A stretch of DNA of 64,000 nt from Tetracladium setigerum (GCA_031472005.1 PZJY01000003.1:1984001-2048000), one strand, 5' to 3'; shown: positions 1 to 13,099, counted from the first letter of the stretch. Made by a program: numbers and translations. Notes: a model not told the origin generated them from the letters alone.

Positions 1-560
1 CCGATGACTTTGTCCGGAGGTTGATCGCCAAGGTCCGTTGAGGCTGCCGAAGGTTTTGTGATGGTTGCTATGGGGAACAGGTTTGTTTACTTTTGGCGCT
101 AGCCCCAACTCGCGAGTCTATGAATACTCATGAACCTCAAACTCCACCTATCTTTCGCCTCTTCCACCACCAAACCTCTCTACCCATCTCCACACACAGA
201 AGCAAGAATCAAATACCAAAGAACCAAAGACAAAACTTCCCTACACATCGCCCTTCCTCTGGTCGAAGCCATCTAAACTCCCACCCTCTCCCAACTTCCA
301 CCCGGCCTGAGAAGGGCCCAAACCAACCCAGACAGACTCACAGAGTCTAGACAACTGCTGAGCAGTCCTACGATCTTTAATTTGCCCGGCCTTACGGCTT
401 GCGCTGCGTGAGGTATGCACTCTATGCTGGATATGACAGTCTAGCGAGTGAAACGAGAATGTATGTTGACATTCTTCTCTCTCACAGTTTCGGAACCCAA
501 GGTTTGCTTAACTGCAATACTTTACAATCGACAACCATCCGAACTCCTCGAGCATTTAAA
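1..560. other. intergenic / 5' region of zinc-finger gene
   Basis: No gene is supported here. The short open frames have biased, low-complexity composition and no recognisable family. The segment just before 561 is probably the promoter and 5' leader of the downstream zinc-finger gene. An open frame running in phase from 399 could extend that protein, but the ATG at 561 gives the more family-like start. Confidence 0.5.
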
Positions 561-2823
561 ATGCTGTCCAATCCTACCAACAACCTTCACAATCGACAAC
601 GACAACACCGACGACAACAATCAACGCCAACGGCTTTTGAGCCAGTGAAGGTCCCCAACCTGCCCAACCTCCAGAGACATGGATCCCACCGCCGTGGAAT
701 GTCTCTGGATCTTCGACGACGCCAATCACCACCGCAGGAAATCAACCATACTAACCAAGGATACACAACGACACCACAGCATATTTTGCAAGAAACGCAG
801 CCGCAAAGACTGACTCGCCCGGGCCCGAGTCAGCAGTATACTACTTACAACAATGACGAGAACTATTTACAGTCGCCAGCCGTCACCCCACACAGACAAT
901 CTTTTGATGCCGGAATGTATCGGGGTGAACAGAACCAGTACGCATATTCCGGCCCAATCAACACAATGAATGTCAACCCCAGTGCTTTCCATGGGGGCAA
1001 TGACTTCAATCTTTTTTCCAACGATGCCATCTTAACTCCATTCATGGATTTTTCTTCGGTACTAGAAGGAGAGACGTACAATGGAGGGCACAGTAGGAGT
1101 TCCTCCAATGCCTCTAACGGGAGGAGGATCAGTGGTGGCATCGTGGACAGAGTGGCACAATTTGAACAATTGGCTCTGAAATCGCCGCATAGACCTATCA
1201 CGCCTCCAAACCAACACGTATCTAGTAAGTTTCTTCTTGTCGTTTGATTTCACTATACTAATGACCACAGCATACTACCCTCCAACTCCAATGGAGACCC
1301 CTCACAACAGGACCATCAAACAAGAGCACATCAACCGTAGATTTCTGGATTCTTACGACAGTTCCATGGAAGAGACGATCAAGCCAAGATCAAATCGCCG
1401 TGCCAGAGGTGTGTTTGATGATATGCGGAGAGAAGCAGAGCATAGTAACCTTCCTACACCTCCCCGAGCTAGTCAATTGTCAAGTAACTTCGATTCTGCT
1501 CAAATGTCAACTCCAACTTACATGAGCCAACACAACTTAAACATGGATTTCTTGAAGGTAGAGAGCCACGATGGGATGCACTACTCCCCACTCTCAGCTG
1601 ATATCTCACCTGCCGTTTCGTACCATTCTTCTCCAGGTCAGGAGATTGCCATGTTTGCCGAATCGTTCATCAACGCGCCAGCTCTTCAGCCAGAGATGAG
1701 CTACCCTGAACCACCTTCGCACACACAAATTTCTCTCTCCCATGCGACTTCGCCAACTAATAGCTACCGACGCTCTGAGTCCATTTCGAGTATCAACGAG
1801 GAAACCATCGCAGATACTGGCATTACAATCGATGACATCGCAGTCCATATCTCTGGTCCAGATCCAGCTGACGGGAAGTGGCTATGCTTGTTTGAAGATT
1901 GTGGAAAGAAATTCGGTCGCAAGGAAAATATCAAATCTCACGTTCAGACACATCTTGGGGACAGGCAATTCCAATGCCCACATTGCAACAACCGTTTTGT
2001 TCGCCAGCATGATCTTAAACGCCATGCAAAGATTCACAGCGGTATCAAGCCATATCCTTGCCAGTGTGGCAATAGCTTTGCTAGACATGATGCCTTAACT
2101 CGGCACAGGCAACGCGGGATGTGTATCGGTGCATTTGAGGGCGTGGTGAAGAAGGTAGTCAAGCGTGGTCGACCTCGCAAGAATCGTCCAGATGACGAGA
2201 AACGCTTAGATAAATCTTCTCGAACCAGAACCAAGAATAAGGAGAAGGCCATGTCTTCGGACTCATCGACTACTGGATACTCGGACAGCAATGGGGGGCA
2301 ATCACCAAGAAGCGATGCAGAGGTTTTGGACGATAAACCTTTCGAGAGTTTCAGTCAATCAATGACCAATCAACATCAGTACTCACAGGAGCCTCAACAT
2401 ATAGAATGCGTTTCACCTCAAGTCATGCAGGCACATTCGCCTTCGGCATACAGTCACCATACTATGTCGAGGTCTTCGTCTCGTCACGATTTGGTCTCTT
2501 CCTCACGGGACGCTCCTCTGCCTGCTACTCCAGCAAAGTCAACGCACAGCTATCACTCGCCACCAGGCCTTTGCGAATCGTCATCTTCTCCAGCTCCTAG
2601 TCAATACTATGATTTGAATGGTGACGACGATCTGAGCAAGCTGTCTTTGGTCAACATCCAAGAGTGTGATGATGAAATGTTTTTAGAAGCTTTCGCCAAT
2701 GGTGGAGGAATGAGCGTGCTAGAAAGAGATCCAGGACTGCTTTTGGCTAAGTACGAAGACCCGTACGCAAATGATGATGATATCTTTCGAGATACCGAGG
2801 ATGTGTTTTTCGGCAGCCCTTGA
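561..2823 (+). CDS. Swi5/Ace2-type C2H2 zinc-finger transcription factor
   Basis: Two exons, 561-1224 and 1271-2823, joined by a 46-nt GTAAGT...CAG intron; about 738 residues. Three tandem zinc fingers lie at about residues 425-505. The first begins WLCLFEDCGKKF and has a CX4C spacing. The second is QFQCPHCNNRF. The third has the unusual CQC pair and a C2HC-like end (HRQRGMC). That third finger, followed by a basic AT-hook-like RGRPRK segment at about 516, is the hallmark of the yeast Swi5/Ace2 family, which drives late-mitotic and cell-separation genes. The rest is Ser/Gln/Pro-rich and probably disordered. The N-terminus starts MLSNPTNNLH. The family call is firm; the role in cell separation or conidiation is inferred from relatives. 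A nuclear location is expected. Confidence 0.88.
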
Positions 2824-3620
2824 TCACCGATGAGCTTGATACAATGTTTGATGTACGATTAGGGAGTTAGAGGTTCTGATAAATTGGATGGGAGGAGCCT
2901 GGGCCCGTAAAAACTTTTTGCGTTGATTTGGAACCATGCGTTCATTCTTTAGGCGTTGTTTATATGATTTGCTTTTTGGGAAGGCTGGACTGGGTATCAA
3001 GAACGATTTTCCTCGTTATGATATCAAAATGGCTGGGACGATAATGGGCTATTGGATTGTCGCCAGCAGGTTTAGCTAGGTAGATGCTATCAATGAACAC
3101 GGTGTCACTCTTTATCCTTTGCCAGCGCAAGTGAATCAAGTACTTTTCCAAACAACCGACGTTTATTTCTACACAAAATCATTATGGGAGAGTTGGCTGA
3201 TGGTTAATGGGATGGGCAGGGATCCTTGCTGTGCCTTCCCGATGATCACGTTGTCGTCGTTTGAAAAGCAGCGTTGCGCGTGGAAGCCATGCTCAAATTT
3301 ATGGGTTAGAATATATTCACTTGATTTCTTCTTTTTCTTCTTGCAACAGGTTTTCTTGAAACCCCCATTCTCAACTAAATGCCCCTCCAAAGTGAAGCGC
3401 ATTTCCGAGAGGTGAATACCTACCTGTCGTGCGGCTGATTTTGTCAACGGCTCAAAACAGCAGTGACTACCCGAGAAGGGAAGGATATAAAAACCTCATC
3501 GACCTCAAGAATTCCGAACCTCCTTCTACCTCTCTTCTCATTTCAAATCCAACACACCAACATATTCTCACCCACAAAATACTCTCCAAACCTTTTACTC
3601 TCTCTACGTTCACCACCACA
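2824..3620. other. intergenic
   Basis: Tandem-oriented spacer between the zinc-finger gene and the ubiquitin-domain gene. I see no coding signal. The last 100 bases before 3621 are rich in CA and CT, as expected of a fungal 5' leader. Confidence 0.5.
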
Positions 3621-5119
3621 ATGTCCTCGTCTTCTGAGACTAGACGAAATGAGTCTTCTGTAAAGGTTAGCCTCGCGAGACCAATGACCTTTCCAGGTTC
3701 CTTTGAGGCCATCAGCGTGAGCGATGACCACCCTGGCTCTTTGATCATCTCTCTCCGCCGTACCATTCGTGTTCCCGACAATGACGAAAGTTACGATCTT
3801 CCGCCCGATTGCGGTCCTTTCCCACTCTATTCCGTTAATCATCACAAGGAGAAACTTCCTCAACAAATGGTTGTCGAAGGTGGAGTGATTGTTCCCATGT
3901 ATCGTGAGTATTTTCAGCGAGGGATCCGAAGTTGAAAAGACGCTGATCCTGACTTTGATTAGAGCGAGAAGCCATGTGGATTAAATTTGCAGCGAGTCGT
4001 CCATTCGCAGTCAGAGTTTACGTGGGAGGAGTCAACGCCGTCTCTGGAGAGTCGAAGCGGAATGGTGGCAAGCAACACTCCTCCGTTCAGGACTACGTTG
4101 TTGCGCCTCTCCAGAAATGGCTCGACGGAATCGCGCGGGAAGATGGAACGGTCTCTCAATTTGTGGCGACCGCGACTGGATCTGGATATTCGGTTGAAGC
4201 TCAGATCAACGGAGACGACAAGATCGGCGGTTTGCAGCTAGAGGTCATCCCTCAAAAGGTTGACATCGCTAAACCACCGTTTGGAAGTGGCATATGGGTC
4301 AGGACATTGACAGGCAAAACATTTGGGGTTGATATTTCGATGCACGACACCATTGATGATTTAAAACTTAAAATTAATTCCATCGAAGGCACAATCACGG
4401 ATCAGCAACGCCTGATCTATAACGGCAAGCAACTGGACGATGGTACGTCGTCAACTTTGAACTTCTTCAACATATCGCTGACTACTTGTGATTTCCAGGA
4501 CACACTTTGAGCCACTATGGGATACAGGCTGTGAATATTTCCAACATCATCAGAAATTTCTTTTTTGACTGACAAATTATAGGGCGCGAAAATCGTTCTG
4601 GTATTGAGACTTCGTGGTGGCGGCCCGCCAACCAAAATGATGCTTCTTTCGGAGGCACAAGAACAGTTGACGAGAGAAATGGCGATCGCTCCGGGCGGTT
4701 TCATTCAACAGACGATTGTCAAGGATACCTTGTCGCCAGATCTATGGGAAACAGAAAAAGCCATAATGTTCAATATCAAACTCCTCGACGCTGCTCTCTT
4801 CAACAAGATCGGACTTCCTGTACCCCCAACGCCTATCACAGCTGAGACTTATAGCGAGCACGGCTACCCATTCTTCAAGCTGTATGAGGATTCATCTGAT
4901 ATCGCCGGAATATTTGCGGTCAACAGTGTTGGTGAACTGGATGAGGAGGCTGGCATCAACGAAGACCTTCATGAAGCAGAAAAGGCTCTCAAGTTTCGTG
5001 AGGTTGTCATTGATGGCAAGCGCTGGGGTGATGCGAAGTCAGCTCCGGTGTCTCTTGATACCAGAGGACCCACCAGCACCTTTTTACCTATCAGATTGCG
5101 CAAGAAGGCAGAGAATTAG
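3621..5119 (+). CDS. protein with an internal ubiquitin domain
   Basis: Four exons: 3621-3903, 3963-4442, 4499-4530 and 4583-5119; about 443 residues, all junctions in phase. The N-terminal ~200 residues are a domain I cannot name. A clear ubiquitin fold follows at about residues 203-278: TLTGKT, DQQRLIYNGKQLDDG, then VLRLRGG at 272-278. Equivalents of the Leu8, Ile44 and Val70 patch and of Lys11, 27, 29 and 48 are present; Lys6, 33 and 63 are replaced. About 165 residues follow the LRLRGG, so a deubiquitinase could in principle cleave there and release the tail; that is inference. A decayed paralogue with the same intron positions lies at 13781-15273. Function is unknown; the gene model is strong. 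Confidence 0.85.
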
Positions 5120-6071
5120 GTTATGATCCCATGATCTGAGAGGAAGGTTACGCGAGACGGGTCACGGTTGATATGGTGGTTTCTCACAGATAAAATTGCA
5201 TTTGCTTCTAGTTGGCGATCAAGCATCATTTGTAATTTTGAAGAATCTTTACGCATGGCTTTTGCTTCGTTCAGTTTTCGAAAATCAAAAAGAATTGACA
5301 AACCTCCGTTCCGAAATCAGAACCAAGTGAAAATAAGACTGCTCGTTACACAAAACCCATTACAATTTTCTATCCTGCCCAAATTTTTGCACACTACAGT
5401 GAAATGAGTTCCATGCAGAAAAACCAAGCTGCTCCGAGCAAAGTCAAGATTCGGCGATAATTGAGGGCTCAAAAATAAAACCAATAGACAGTCGAAAATC
5501 CCTCGAACACAATAAACCTCCTGGCTGATGTCACGTATTGAGTAGAGAAACATCAATCCTACTTGTAAATTCAGGATTTCAAATCCCTCAAGATATTGCA
5601 GTGACCGAGTTACTTCACGTCCAAAGAGAAAACAAGAGAGAAGATATTTTGACACGAGAATCAAAAACAGAAGTGTAACAACACCGAGCAACAAGTTGTC
5701 GGAAGCTTGACTTTATACAAGTACGAAAGCATTCCGTAACCACTTCAAGGAAAAGCGAAGCCATATATATGCAGGGGCCAAGTCTCCTCTAAACACTCAG
5801 ATACTCGTACATATCTGCGGTTATGAATGGTACGTGATCAAATGCAAATTCTGTATTCGCTAGGGAATTTATTGATCTATAAGGCCGTGTACTTACAAGA
5901 CTTGGAGCCATCTGATGGAGTAGTGTCAATGATAATGCTATATTTATGCTATTTTGTCCAGTATATTTAACTTTTATTTACATACGATTTTGCACGAGCA
6001 GTCTGGCTGCTAAAGTCCAGTCGTTACCTACCTAGATACTTGCTTAAGTAGATACTCTAGAAGCACCCTTT
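5120..6071. other. intergenic, convergent spacer
   Basis: AT-rich 3'-to-3' spacer between the ubiquitin-domain gene and the receptor gene on the other strand. The only long open frame (minus strand, 5317-5694) has no recognisable domain and I do not count it as a gene. Confidence 0.5.
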
Positions 6072-7346
6072 TTACTTGCTAGTCCTGCTCCAGCTCTTTC
6101 GAACAATGTGTGATTCATTCATGGTGTCCCGATCTTTACTCAAAGATCTCTCCTCCAGTCTAAACTCGGTAGTCTTGACCACATTCCCTTCCAGCCTCAG
6201 CTCAACTTGACTAGAGTCACTTCCAACGGCATCATCAACACGCGCACCGATCCCATCCCCAGTATGTTCCTTCCTGCCCCGACCGAGGTACTTCGCCATG
6301 CCGACACTTGTATTCGTCGTGAGCTTCCTTGAACTTGTCGATCTGAGATCCGTTTCGCTGCGTCCGGTGAAGTAGCCGTAGATAGATCTCGCTAACGAGA
6401 GATTGGTGGCTATGATTCCTAGATGGAGCTCTGTGTTGGCCCAGATGGCGGCAATACAGTAATCGTAGGAGAGATCGGTGACTCTGGTTCCTAGCGATGA
6501 TGCGCGTACGATTGCTGCTACCGTGGCTATCAAGCCCAGACCCATGAGGCCGCAGACGGCGAATTTTAGTGAACGTTTCATCTTCACGTTGTAGACGACA
6601 ACTATAGGAAGGAGAGCGCAGATGAGATCTGTGATTACGCTGTAGGCTTTTGTGGGGGTTTAGTAATGGCTGATGTACGAAATTTCCGAACCTCGTTTGG
6701 CTTTAAAAAGAAATGGACTGGGAGGAGACATACCGACTTGAAGGTAAATAGAGTAGATCCGGACTTTGGTGTTCCAGCATTTACCTGGTGTTTCTGGCTT
6801 CCAGTATTTCTTGACTGGATTGCATTGTGCTAAAAGGACTAGGACACACTCAAGGTTCGTGACGACTAGACCAACCATCATGGCATAGAGCGACCATTTC
6901 AAGACGGGAGTGTCTTTGATCCGCAGGATCAGGATGCAGATGGAGCATTTCAGGAGGCCGATGTTGAGAAAGAGGAAAATTTGCGTCACCCAAGTGAGGA
7001 AGTTGACATATTGATAGTTCTCCTGGGATAAGTAGGCTTTGTGTCGTCCGTTGCCATGCTTCACTGAAACAATTTGGACTATTGTCCGTCCGATTGCGAG
7101 AAGGCAACAAACGACGATTGTGTAGTCATCCTATTAAAATAGTTAGTGGTTGAAGCTAGAATACTCCCTGCATGACTGGACGGAAAAGACATACCCAACC
7201 CAAACTCCACGCTTCGAGCGTGCCCAAATCCGCAATACTGTGGTGAGAATGACGAAAGAAATCAAAATGGACGTCAGAACGAGAAGCACGATTCCCATAT
7301 CCTTATCCTCGGGCAACACAAGGGCCGGAGCGCCATCATTAGCCAT
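6072..7346 (-). CDS. PTH11-type / fungal rhodopsin-like 7-TM receptor
   Basis: Three exons on the minus strand: about 7346-7200, 7130-6734 and 6646-6072. Hydrophobic helices alternate with the family signature WDDYTIV at the start of exon 2, a long membrane block around NFLTWVTQIFLFLNIGLLK, and IVVVYNVKMKRSL before the last helices. A hydrophilic Ser/Arg-rich cytoplasmic tail closes the protein. This matches the Fung_rhodopsin/PTH11-related group; there is no CFEM domain. The consensus GTATGT donor at 7194-7189 leaves exon 1 one base short of the exon 2 frame. One extra G in the exon-end TTTGGGTTGG would give the conserved GWDDYTIV, so a base is probably missing here. Otherwise a weak GTTGGG donor must be used. 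Ligand and role are unknown. Confidence 0.78.
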
Positions 7347-9034
7347 TGGATCGTCGGCAAAGAATAGAAAGCAATAGATCAATATTTGGTGAAAGCGTCT
7401 CTTGGAGTGGACATAGCACGGTGAATAGACTCTATGATAAAGAAAAGGGCTAGCAGTCTGGGTAGTGTCTGCCTTTTACCTAGCAATACGGAGTATTATT
7501 CAAAAGGCTACGAGAAAGCCAGGGAATAACCTCAGAAGTCAAATGAACGGAGTAAGGTAGCAGGGTATCTCGGATTGACCAATCCGATCGTCCTCAGCGG
7601 CCAGAGCTTCTTGCAAATCTGGAAATCATTGAGACAACGACCAGGTAGTGCCGCATTGTGCGGTTTCTTGGAGTCCCCCCTTCGAGTCATGTAGTTCTGG
7701 TTGGGGAGAAGGGCAAAACCAGAGGTGACGAAAGACAGGACGCCTCTTTCGTGAATGTGGAAAGTAGGGCAGCCATTCAAGATTTATCGAGGGGGAATGT
7801 GAAGTTGCGGGAGTGGCCGTTGTTAGCCCAGCTAGCGGCGGCCTTACCGACGAGCCATTAATATCAAGGGTCTTTAGTTTGTAAATGGGAAACTTGCCGA
7901 TGGCTTTTTTCTATTTATGCTAGCAACATGACTCCAATTCATATATTCCACGAGGTCTAGCCGAGTGACTAGGAAGTTCTACCAGATGTCGTCTCTTGAT
8001 AATCCGAACTTTGGAGTCCAAGGTGTCAGTGTCAAAATAGACTTTCCAGCTACTCCGTAGAATTGAAACGGTGAATAGACCGGTGAGATTACCCGAGAAT
8101 ACGAACTACTTCTACGCTTGTTGGTAAAAAGAAATGTATTGAAGTTCAAACGTGCTCGAGCCTCGAGGTAAGGATTAAATAAGAATGTGTACTCCGTAGA
8201 AAAGAGCTGGAGATTAATTGTATCAATGATGGACGTTATTCCCCCACGCGCCTTCGTATTCCACCTTCCAACTTCCACATAGGGAGCTATCCCTGTCCCA
8301 GAGCCGAGAGAGTTCAGCCCCATGTCCACCGAAATGCAACGGTTCCAGGGATCGAAGCCGATTTGACGAGATCCAGCCTGGTGAACAGGTGAGGTGAGTG
8401 AGTCTTGTGGAGTTCTTTGCTTCCCCTTGGTGTGGAGTAGAGAATGAATGAAAATACTCCCATAAATTCCATAGGTAATGATATCGTCGAAGCTTCGTGT
8501 GATTCGGTATCGGCATCGGCATCGGGCTTAATTTTATTCTTCGACCAGGACTGGAGTATCCTGATTGTGCACACTGAAATTGTTGCCTTTTCATTCTTCC
8601 TTGCTCTCAAAAGAGTATATATTGGTTTTAAATCTCAATTGAGAACTATTGGGACAATTAAGTTTCCCGCCTCCTGTCAATTGTTATGGAGAAGGTTAAA
8701 CTTTTCTCTTTCCCCTGAATGCCACCTCAAACTCCCTGCAGCACTGCCAAGTGCCGTACTGTCAGCATTGAATAATCTGCAACCCATCAACATCTACTGG
8801 GGCCCTAGCCAACATGCAGGCACGCAATAAGAAGATCTCAAGACGGTAACTCGCCCGGGAGATGAGAGGGGAATTTCGGCACTGGGTCAACTAGTCCTTG
8901 AGCAGGTTATCTGCACCAGAGCAAGATGTGGAAAACTCTCGATCTTTGCATCCTCTCTCCCTTCTCCCCTGCCTTGAACAACCCCTTCAGGAGGAGGAAA
9001 ACGAATTCTCGTTCTCTTCCCTACAGCGGTCGTC
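7347..9034. other. intergenic, divergent promoters
   Basis: A 1.7-kb spacer between divergent genes (receptor minus, GMC oxidoreductase plus). Overlapping short frames on both strands show no domain. It carries three copies of the 9-bp motif TACGGAGTA/TACTCCGTA at 7487-7495, 8051-8059 and 8190-8198. Confidence 0.5.
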
Positions 9035-10927
9035 ATGACAAAGCTCCTTGAGTCGAGCTTCTCGAAGCTTTTTTCGCTGCTTCTCTGCCTCCTCTCCTTC
9101 ACAAGCGTTCGTGCTGCATCCTACGAGCAAAGCCGTAAATGCAGCGAGGGCCTGTCAACTTATGACTTCGTAAGTAATTGAAAACTCTGGGGATTATTTT
9201 TGCATGTCTCTGAGATCTCCAGATTGTTGTAGGTGGTGGTACGGCTGGTCTCGCAGTCGCTTCTCGTCTCAGCCAATCTCTTCCCAAGGACTGCATTCTT
9301 GTGATTGAAGCAGGTCAAGATGGCCGTTCGGAGCCAAGAATAACGGTTCCTGGCCGAAAGGGCTCAACGCTTGGTACGCAGTATGATTGGAATCTCACTA
9401 CAGTCCCTCAGGCTGGGGCGAACAGCCGTCGGTTCTCAATGGCTCGTGGAAAGGTCCTTGGTGGCTCGTCGGCTCTCAATCTCATGACTTGGGATCGGGC
9501 GAGTGTTGCGGATTACAACTCATGGGAAGAGCTGGGAACCCAGGTTGGAATTGGAAGAATCTCTATGCTAGTATGCTGAAGGTAGAGAATTTCTATCCGT
9601 CTCCTGAGTATAATGGTGATGGAGTGGGAAAAGGGGGTTGATCCAGACTCTCATCAACAGAATCCTACCAACGCATCAATTGGCATTCATCCCCGCACTG
9701 AACTCATTGGGAATCAAGACCAACCTGGCCAGTCTGAACGGAAATCCTCTCGGTGTCATGCGACAACCAAGTAACATCCGAGAGAGCGACTACTCTCGAT
9801 CGTATAGCACCGCATATTTGGAAGCAGCGAAACCAAATCTCGTCCTCCTCCTCGGAACCAGAGTAGCAAAAGTCAATTTCAAAGACAAGACTGCTTCAGG
9901 AGTGACCTTAGAGGATGGAAAGACAATATCGATTCGAAAAGAAGTAATCCTCTCAGCCGGCTCCTTGCAATCCCCCGGGATCCTCGAACTCTCTGGTATC
10001 GGCAACAAGGATCTCTTGAAAGCCAATGGTGTCTCAAAGATCATTTCGGATCTTCCTGGAGTTGGAGAGAATCTCCAGGATCATATTCGTATTCAGAGCT
10101 CATACCAGTTGAAGCCCGAGTATCTCTCCTTCGACAGACTCCGCCACAACGCGACGTTTGTAGCCGAGCAACTCGCCCTGTACAACGCAAAGGAGGTTTC
10201 CATGTACGACTATACAGGAAGCGGCTACACCTACCTGACGTGGAATCAAGTTTCTAAAACCACCGGCTCGTCGCTCCTCTCTCTGGCCAAGGAAGTCGCC
10301 AATCCTAACAACCCAATCGACAAGAAGAAGCTCTCCTATCTCACAGACTCCAAACTCAGCTCTTCTGTACCGCAGCTCGAGGTCATCTTCTCAGACGGTT
10401 ATACCGGTGTCAAGGGCTACCCAGCAGTTGGAACACCGCTGTACGGAGCCGAATTCTTCGCCTTGATCGCCGCCATCCAGCACCCCTTCAGCAAAGGATC
10501 GGTTCACATCAATGGTTCAGCCATCACGACACCACCCATCATCTCGCCCAACTACCTCTCGAACAAGTATGATCTCGCTGCAGCTGTGACAGCCGCAAAG
10601 TACATGAGGCAGATCGCAAGCACAGCGGTATTGGCAGGAACTTGGTCCTCGGAGTACGAGCCTGGACCAGCTGTCTCGACCGAAGAACAGTGGGAGTCAT
10701 TCGCGAAGAGCACGACTTTGAGCATCTTCCACCCTGTTGGTACGTGTGCGATGCTTCCGAAGAAGGACGGTGGTGTTGTAGACCCTAGCTTGAGAGTCTA
10801 CGGTACCAAGGGGTTGAGAGTTGTGGATGCGAGTATTATTCCTATTTTACCGAGCGCGCATATCCAGACTGCTGTTTATGCCATTGCTGAGAGGGCTGCA
10901 GATATCATTGTTAAGCAGTGGAAGTGA
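9035..10927 (+). CDS. secreted GMC oxidoreductase (two frame breaks)
   Basis: Exon 1 is 9035-9169 and encodes a signal peptide (MTKLLESSF followed by a Leu-rich core). A GTAAGT intron ends at 9222 and the rest is exon 2. The FAD-binding motif IVVGGGTAGLAVASRL opens exon 2, followed by ARGKVLGGSSALN, the second GMC signature RKEVILSAGSLQSPGIL, and the C-terminal FHPVGTCAM and SAHIQTAVYAIAE, which supply the active-site histidines. The frame breaks twice, near 9534-9541 (GGGAACCC) and 9626-9637 (AAAAGGGGG). Each break fits one missing base, and conserved sequence continues across both. Either the sequence has errors or this is a young pseudogene. Relatives oxidise alcohols or sugars outside the cell and produce H2O2; the substrate cannot be told. 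Confidence 0.85.
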
Positions 10928-11601
10928 GTGGCTGTGGTTTGAGGTGGGTTCACGAGATGCCGGTTGTACATATAGACTTAGCATTTTGGGTGCTACAGTT
11001 AGTGGAACAATGATTTTTACACTTGTAGATTGTTTCTCATATAATAACATATCTTTCTCCCTACTAATTGAGAGGTTGGGTACAGCAATTTACAATTCTT
11101 TGTCTATTGTTCAAACGGCGGCAATTGAAAGTGACGTGACGTGTTGACGTGTGATCCACGGCTAAACAAAGAGTGCTTTATTAGAGTTCGCGCTAGTTCA
11201 TGCCTAATCTTCAAATAGTACAACAAAACATACCCAGTGGCCGAAAATGGGTTTGAGAACAAAGCATTATGTACCTGATCCAATTTGGGAGGATTTTCGA
11301 AAATAGTGGAGTTTCCACCCGTTTCAAGAGCTGACAGATCTGCAGTCAGGGAAGGATTTAGAAGACAGATCTCGTCGTATGACTGAGAGTTTGTTGGATT
11401 TTAACTTGCCAACGCGGCCCCAGTTGGTGTTTGCCAACTTCCCCATTCTGTCGTGCACTTGCATGCATGCTTCCCGACGTGTGACGGTCCCACTCTTCCA
11501 CTATATCTCACCGCTGCGAGTTTCAAAATCCCCATCTTCGTTTTGTGTCTCTTCTTATCAGATCCCCTGAGCGTAGTTTCAATCATCTTAGATCAGATAT
11601 C
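10928..11601. other. intergenic
   Basis: Tandem spacer holding the promoter of the methyltransferase gene. An interrupted palindrome (CTGAC ... GTCAG) lies near 11330-11350. No coding signal is seen. Confidence 0.45.
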
Positions 11602-13099
11602 ATGGCTCACGAAGCAACAGAAGAAGATATTGCGCCCGTCGTTGCGGTTGATCAAGATGTTTGATGCCAAAAATTCAGATCAAGGATGACATCTGCTAAC
11701 CTCGGAAGGACAACGTCTCTGGTGATGGTGATTCAGCCTATGAAAGCGATCAACTGTATGTCTTGTCTTTCGTCTTCAATCAAACAGTAACTTATCTCTG
11801 CAATTGCTAGCTCGAATTTCACGGCCTCCCTCGCATCAAGTGTCAAGGAATACAAGTTCGAATATGGTCGACGCTACCATGCGTATCAAAACGGAGGTAC
11901 ATATTCCAGACGTCCTTTCATGGTTGAGAGCCCCAGCTCAAATTTGACAGAATACCACTTCCCTAATGATGATCCTGAGCAAGATCGCCTTGATATGTTC
12001 CACCATATCATCCTACTAGGTTGCGAGGGTAAATTACATTTTGCGCCCATCCAAAAAGATGGAATCAAAATATTGGACATTGGATGCGGAACTGGGATTT
12101 GGGCCATACAAATGGGTATCCAACTTCAATCTCCACACGATAATCCGAATTGACTAACTTTACAAAGGTGACGAGTATCCATCGGCTGAGGTATTCGACT
12201 GATGGTGGCTTGTGGAGCTAGTACTGATCTGCATTAGATAACCGGAATTGATCTCAGTCCCATCCAGCCCACCTGGCAGGTTTCCTAACACCAAAGACTT
12301 CATACCACACAGCTAATGAAGTAAATGTTCAGGGTACCACCGAATGTCCGCTTCATCATCGATAATGTAGAGCAACCATGGGCCGAGACTCAGCTCTATG
12401 ATTATATCCATTGCCGCTATATGGCAGCTTCAATCCAAGACTGGCCAGCCCTAGTCAAGCAGTGCTTTGATAATCTGAAGCCTGGTGGTTGGGTAGAATT
12501 TCAAGATTACGACACAGCATGCATCTCTCAAGACGATTCTATCCCTAAGGATTACAAGGTGGCCGAAATGCTGTCCCTCCTCAGAGGGGTATGCGATACG
12601 ATTGGGAGACCACTGGATCCTGGACCATCCCTGAAGGGCTGGGTTAAGGATGCAGGCTTTGAGAATATCAAACAGAACATCATTCCTCTGCCCGTGGGCA
12701 CTTGGCCCAAGGAAAAGAAAATGGTAAGCCTTCCTTACCCACATTTTTTGAAACTAAGGACAGAGTTCAAGGATTCTCAAACATACATGGAATTGTGCTG
12801 ATTTTTGCCAATTTTTTATCGGAGTACAGAAGGAGATTGGTGCCTTCATGACATTGCAATATACCGAAGGCGTTGAAGCTTTCACGCTTGCACCGTTCAC
12901 AGGTGTTTTGGGATGGACGAAAGAAGAAGTTGAGGTATTCAATATCAAGGTTAAAAATCATGCCAAGGATCGAAGCATTCATTCTTTGCACAATTTGTGA
13001 GTGCCTGTTCCATTCAGAAGATCAAGGTCACTTGGTTTTAGGGCTGAGCAATATTAATTCTCTCACAGCTATGTTGTAACGGCTCAGAAGCCTAGCTAG
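11602..13099 (+). CDS. LaeA/UMTA-type SAM-dependent methyltransferase
   Basis: Eight exons: 11602-11658, 11709-11755, 11811-12115, 12168-12190, 12238-12275, 12333-12723, 12830-12996 and 13069-13099. They give 352 residues with every junction in phase. Class I methyltransferase motif I is ILDIGCGTGIWAIQM, followed by ITGIDLSPIQPTW and the LKPGGWVEFQDYD motif. The N-terminus has the typical FEYGRRYHAY and PNDDPEQDRLD segments and the C-terminus ends FYVVTAQKP. The family includes the secondary-metabolism regulator LaeA and many orphan methyltransferases. No secondary-metabolite backbone gene is present here, so a cluster role is not supported. The first donor (GTTTGA) is weak, and intron 5 needs a GC donor (see findings). 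The substrate is unknown. Confidence 0.85.

Noticed and set aside
863..1201. Minus-strand 112-aa open frame
   Set aside because: It lies opposite exon 1 of the zinc-finger gene, which has the family start, an intron in phase and conserved domains downstream.
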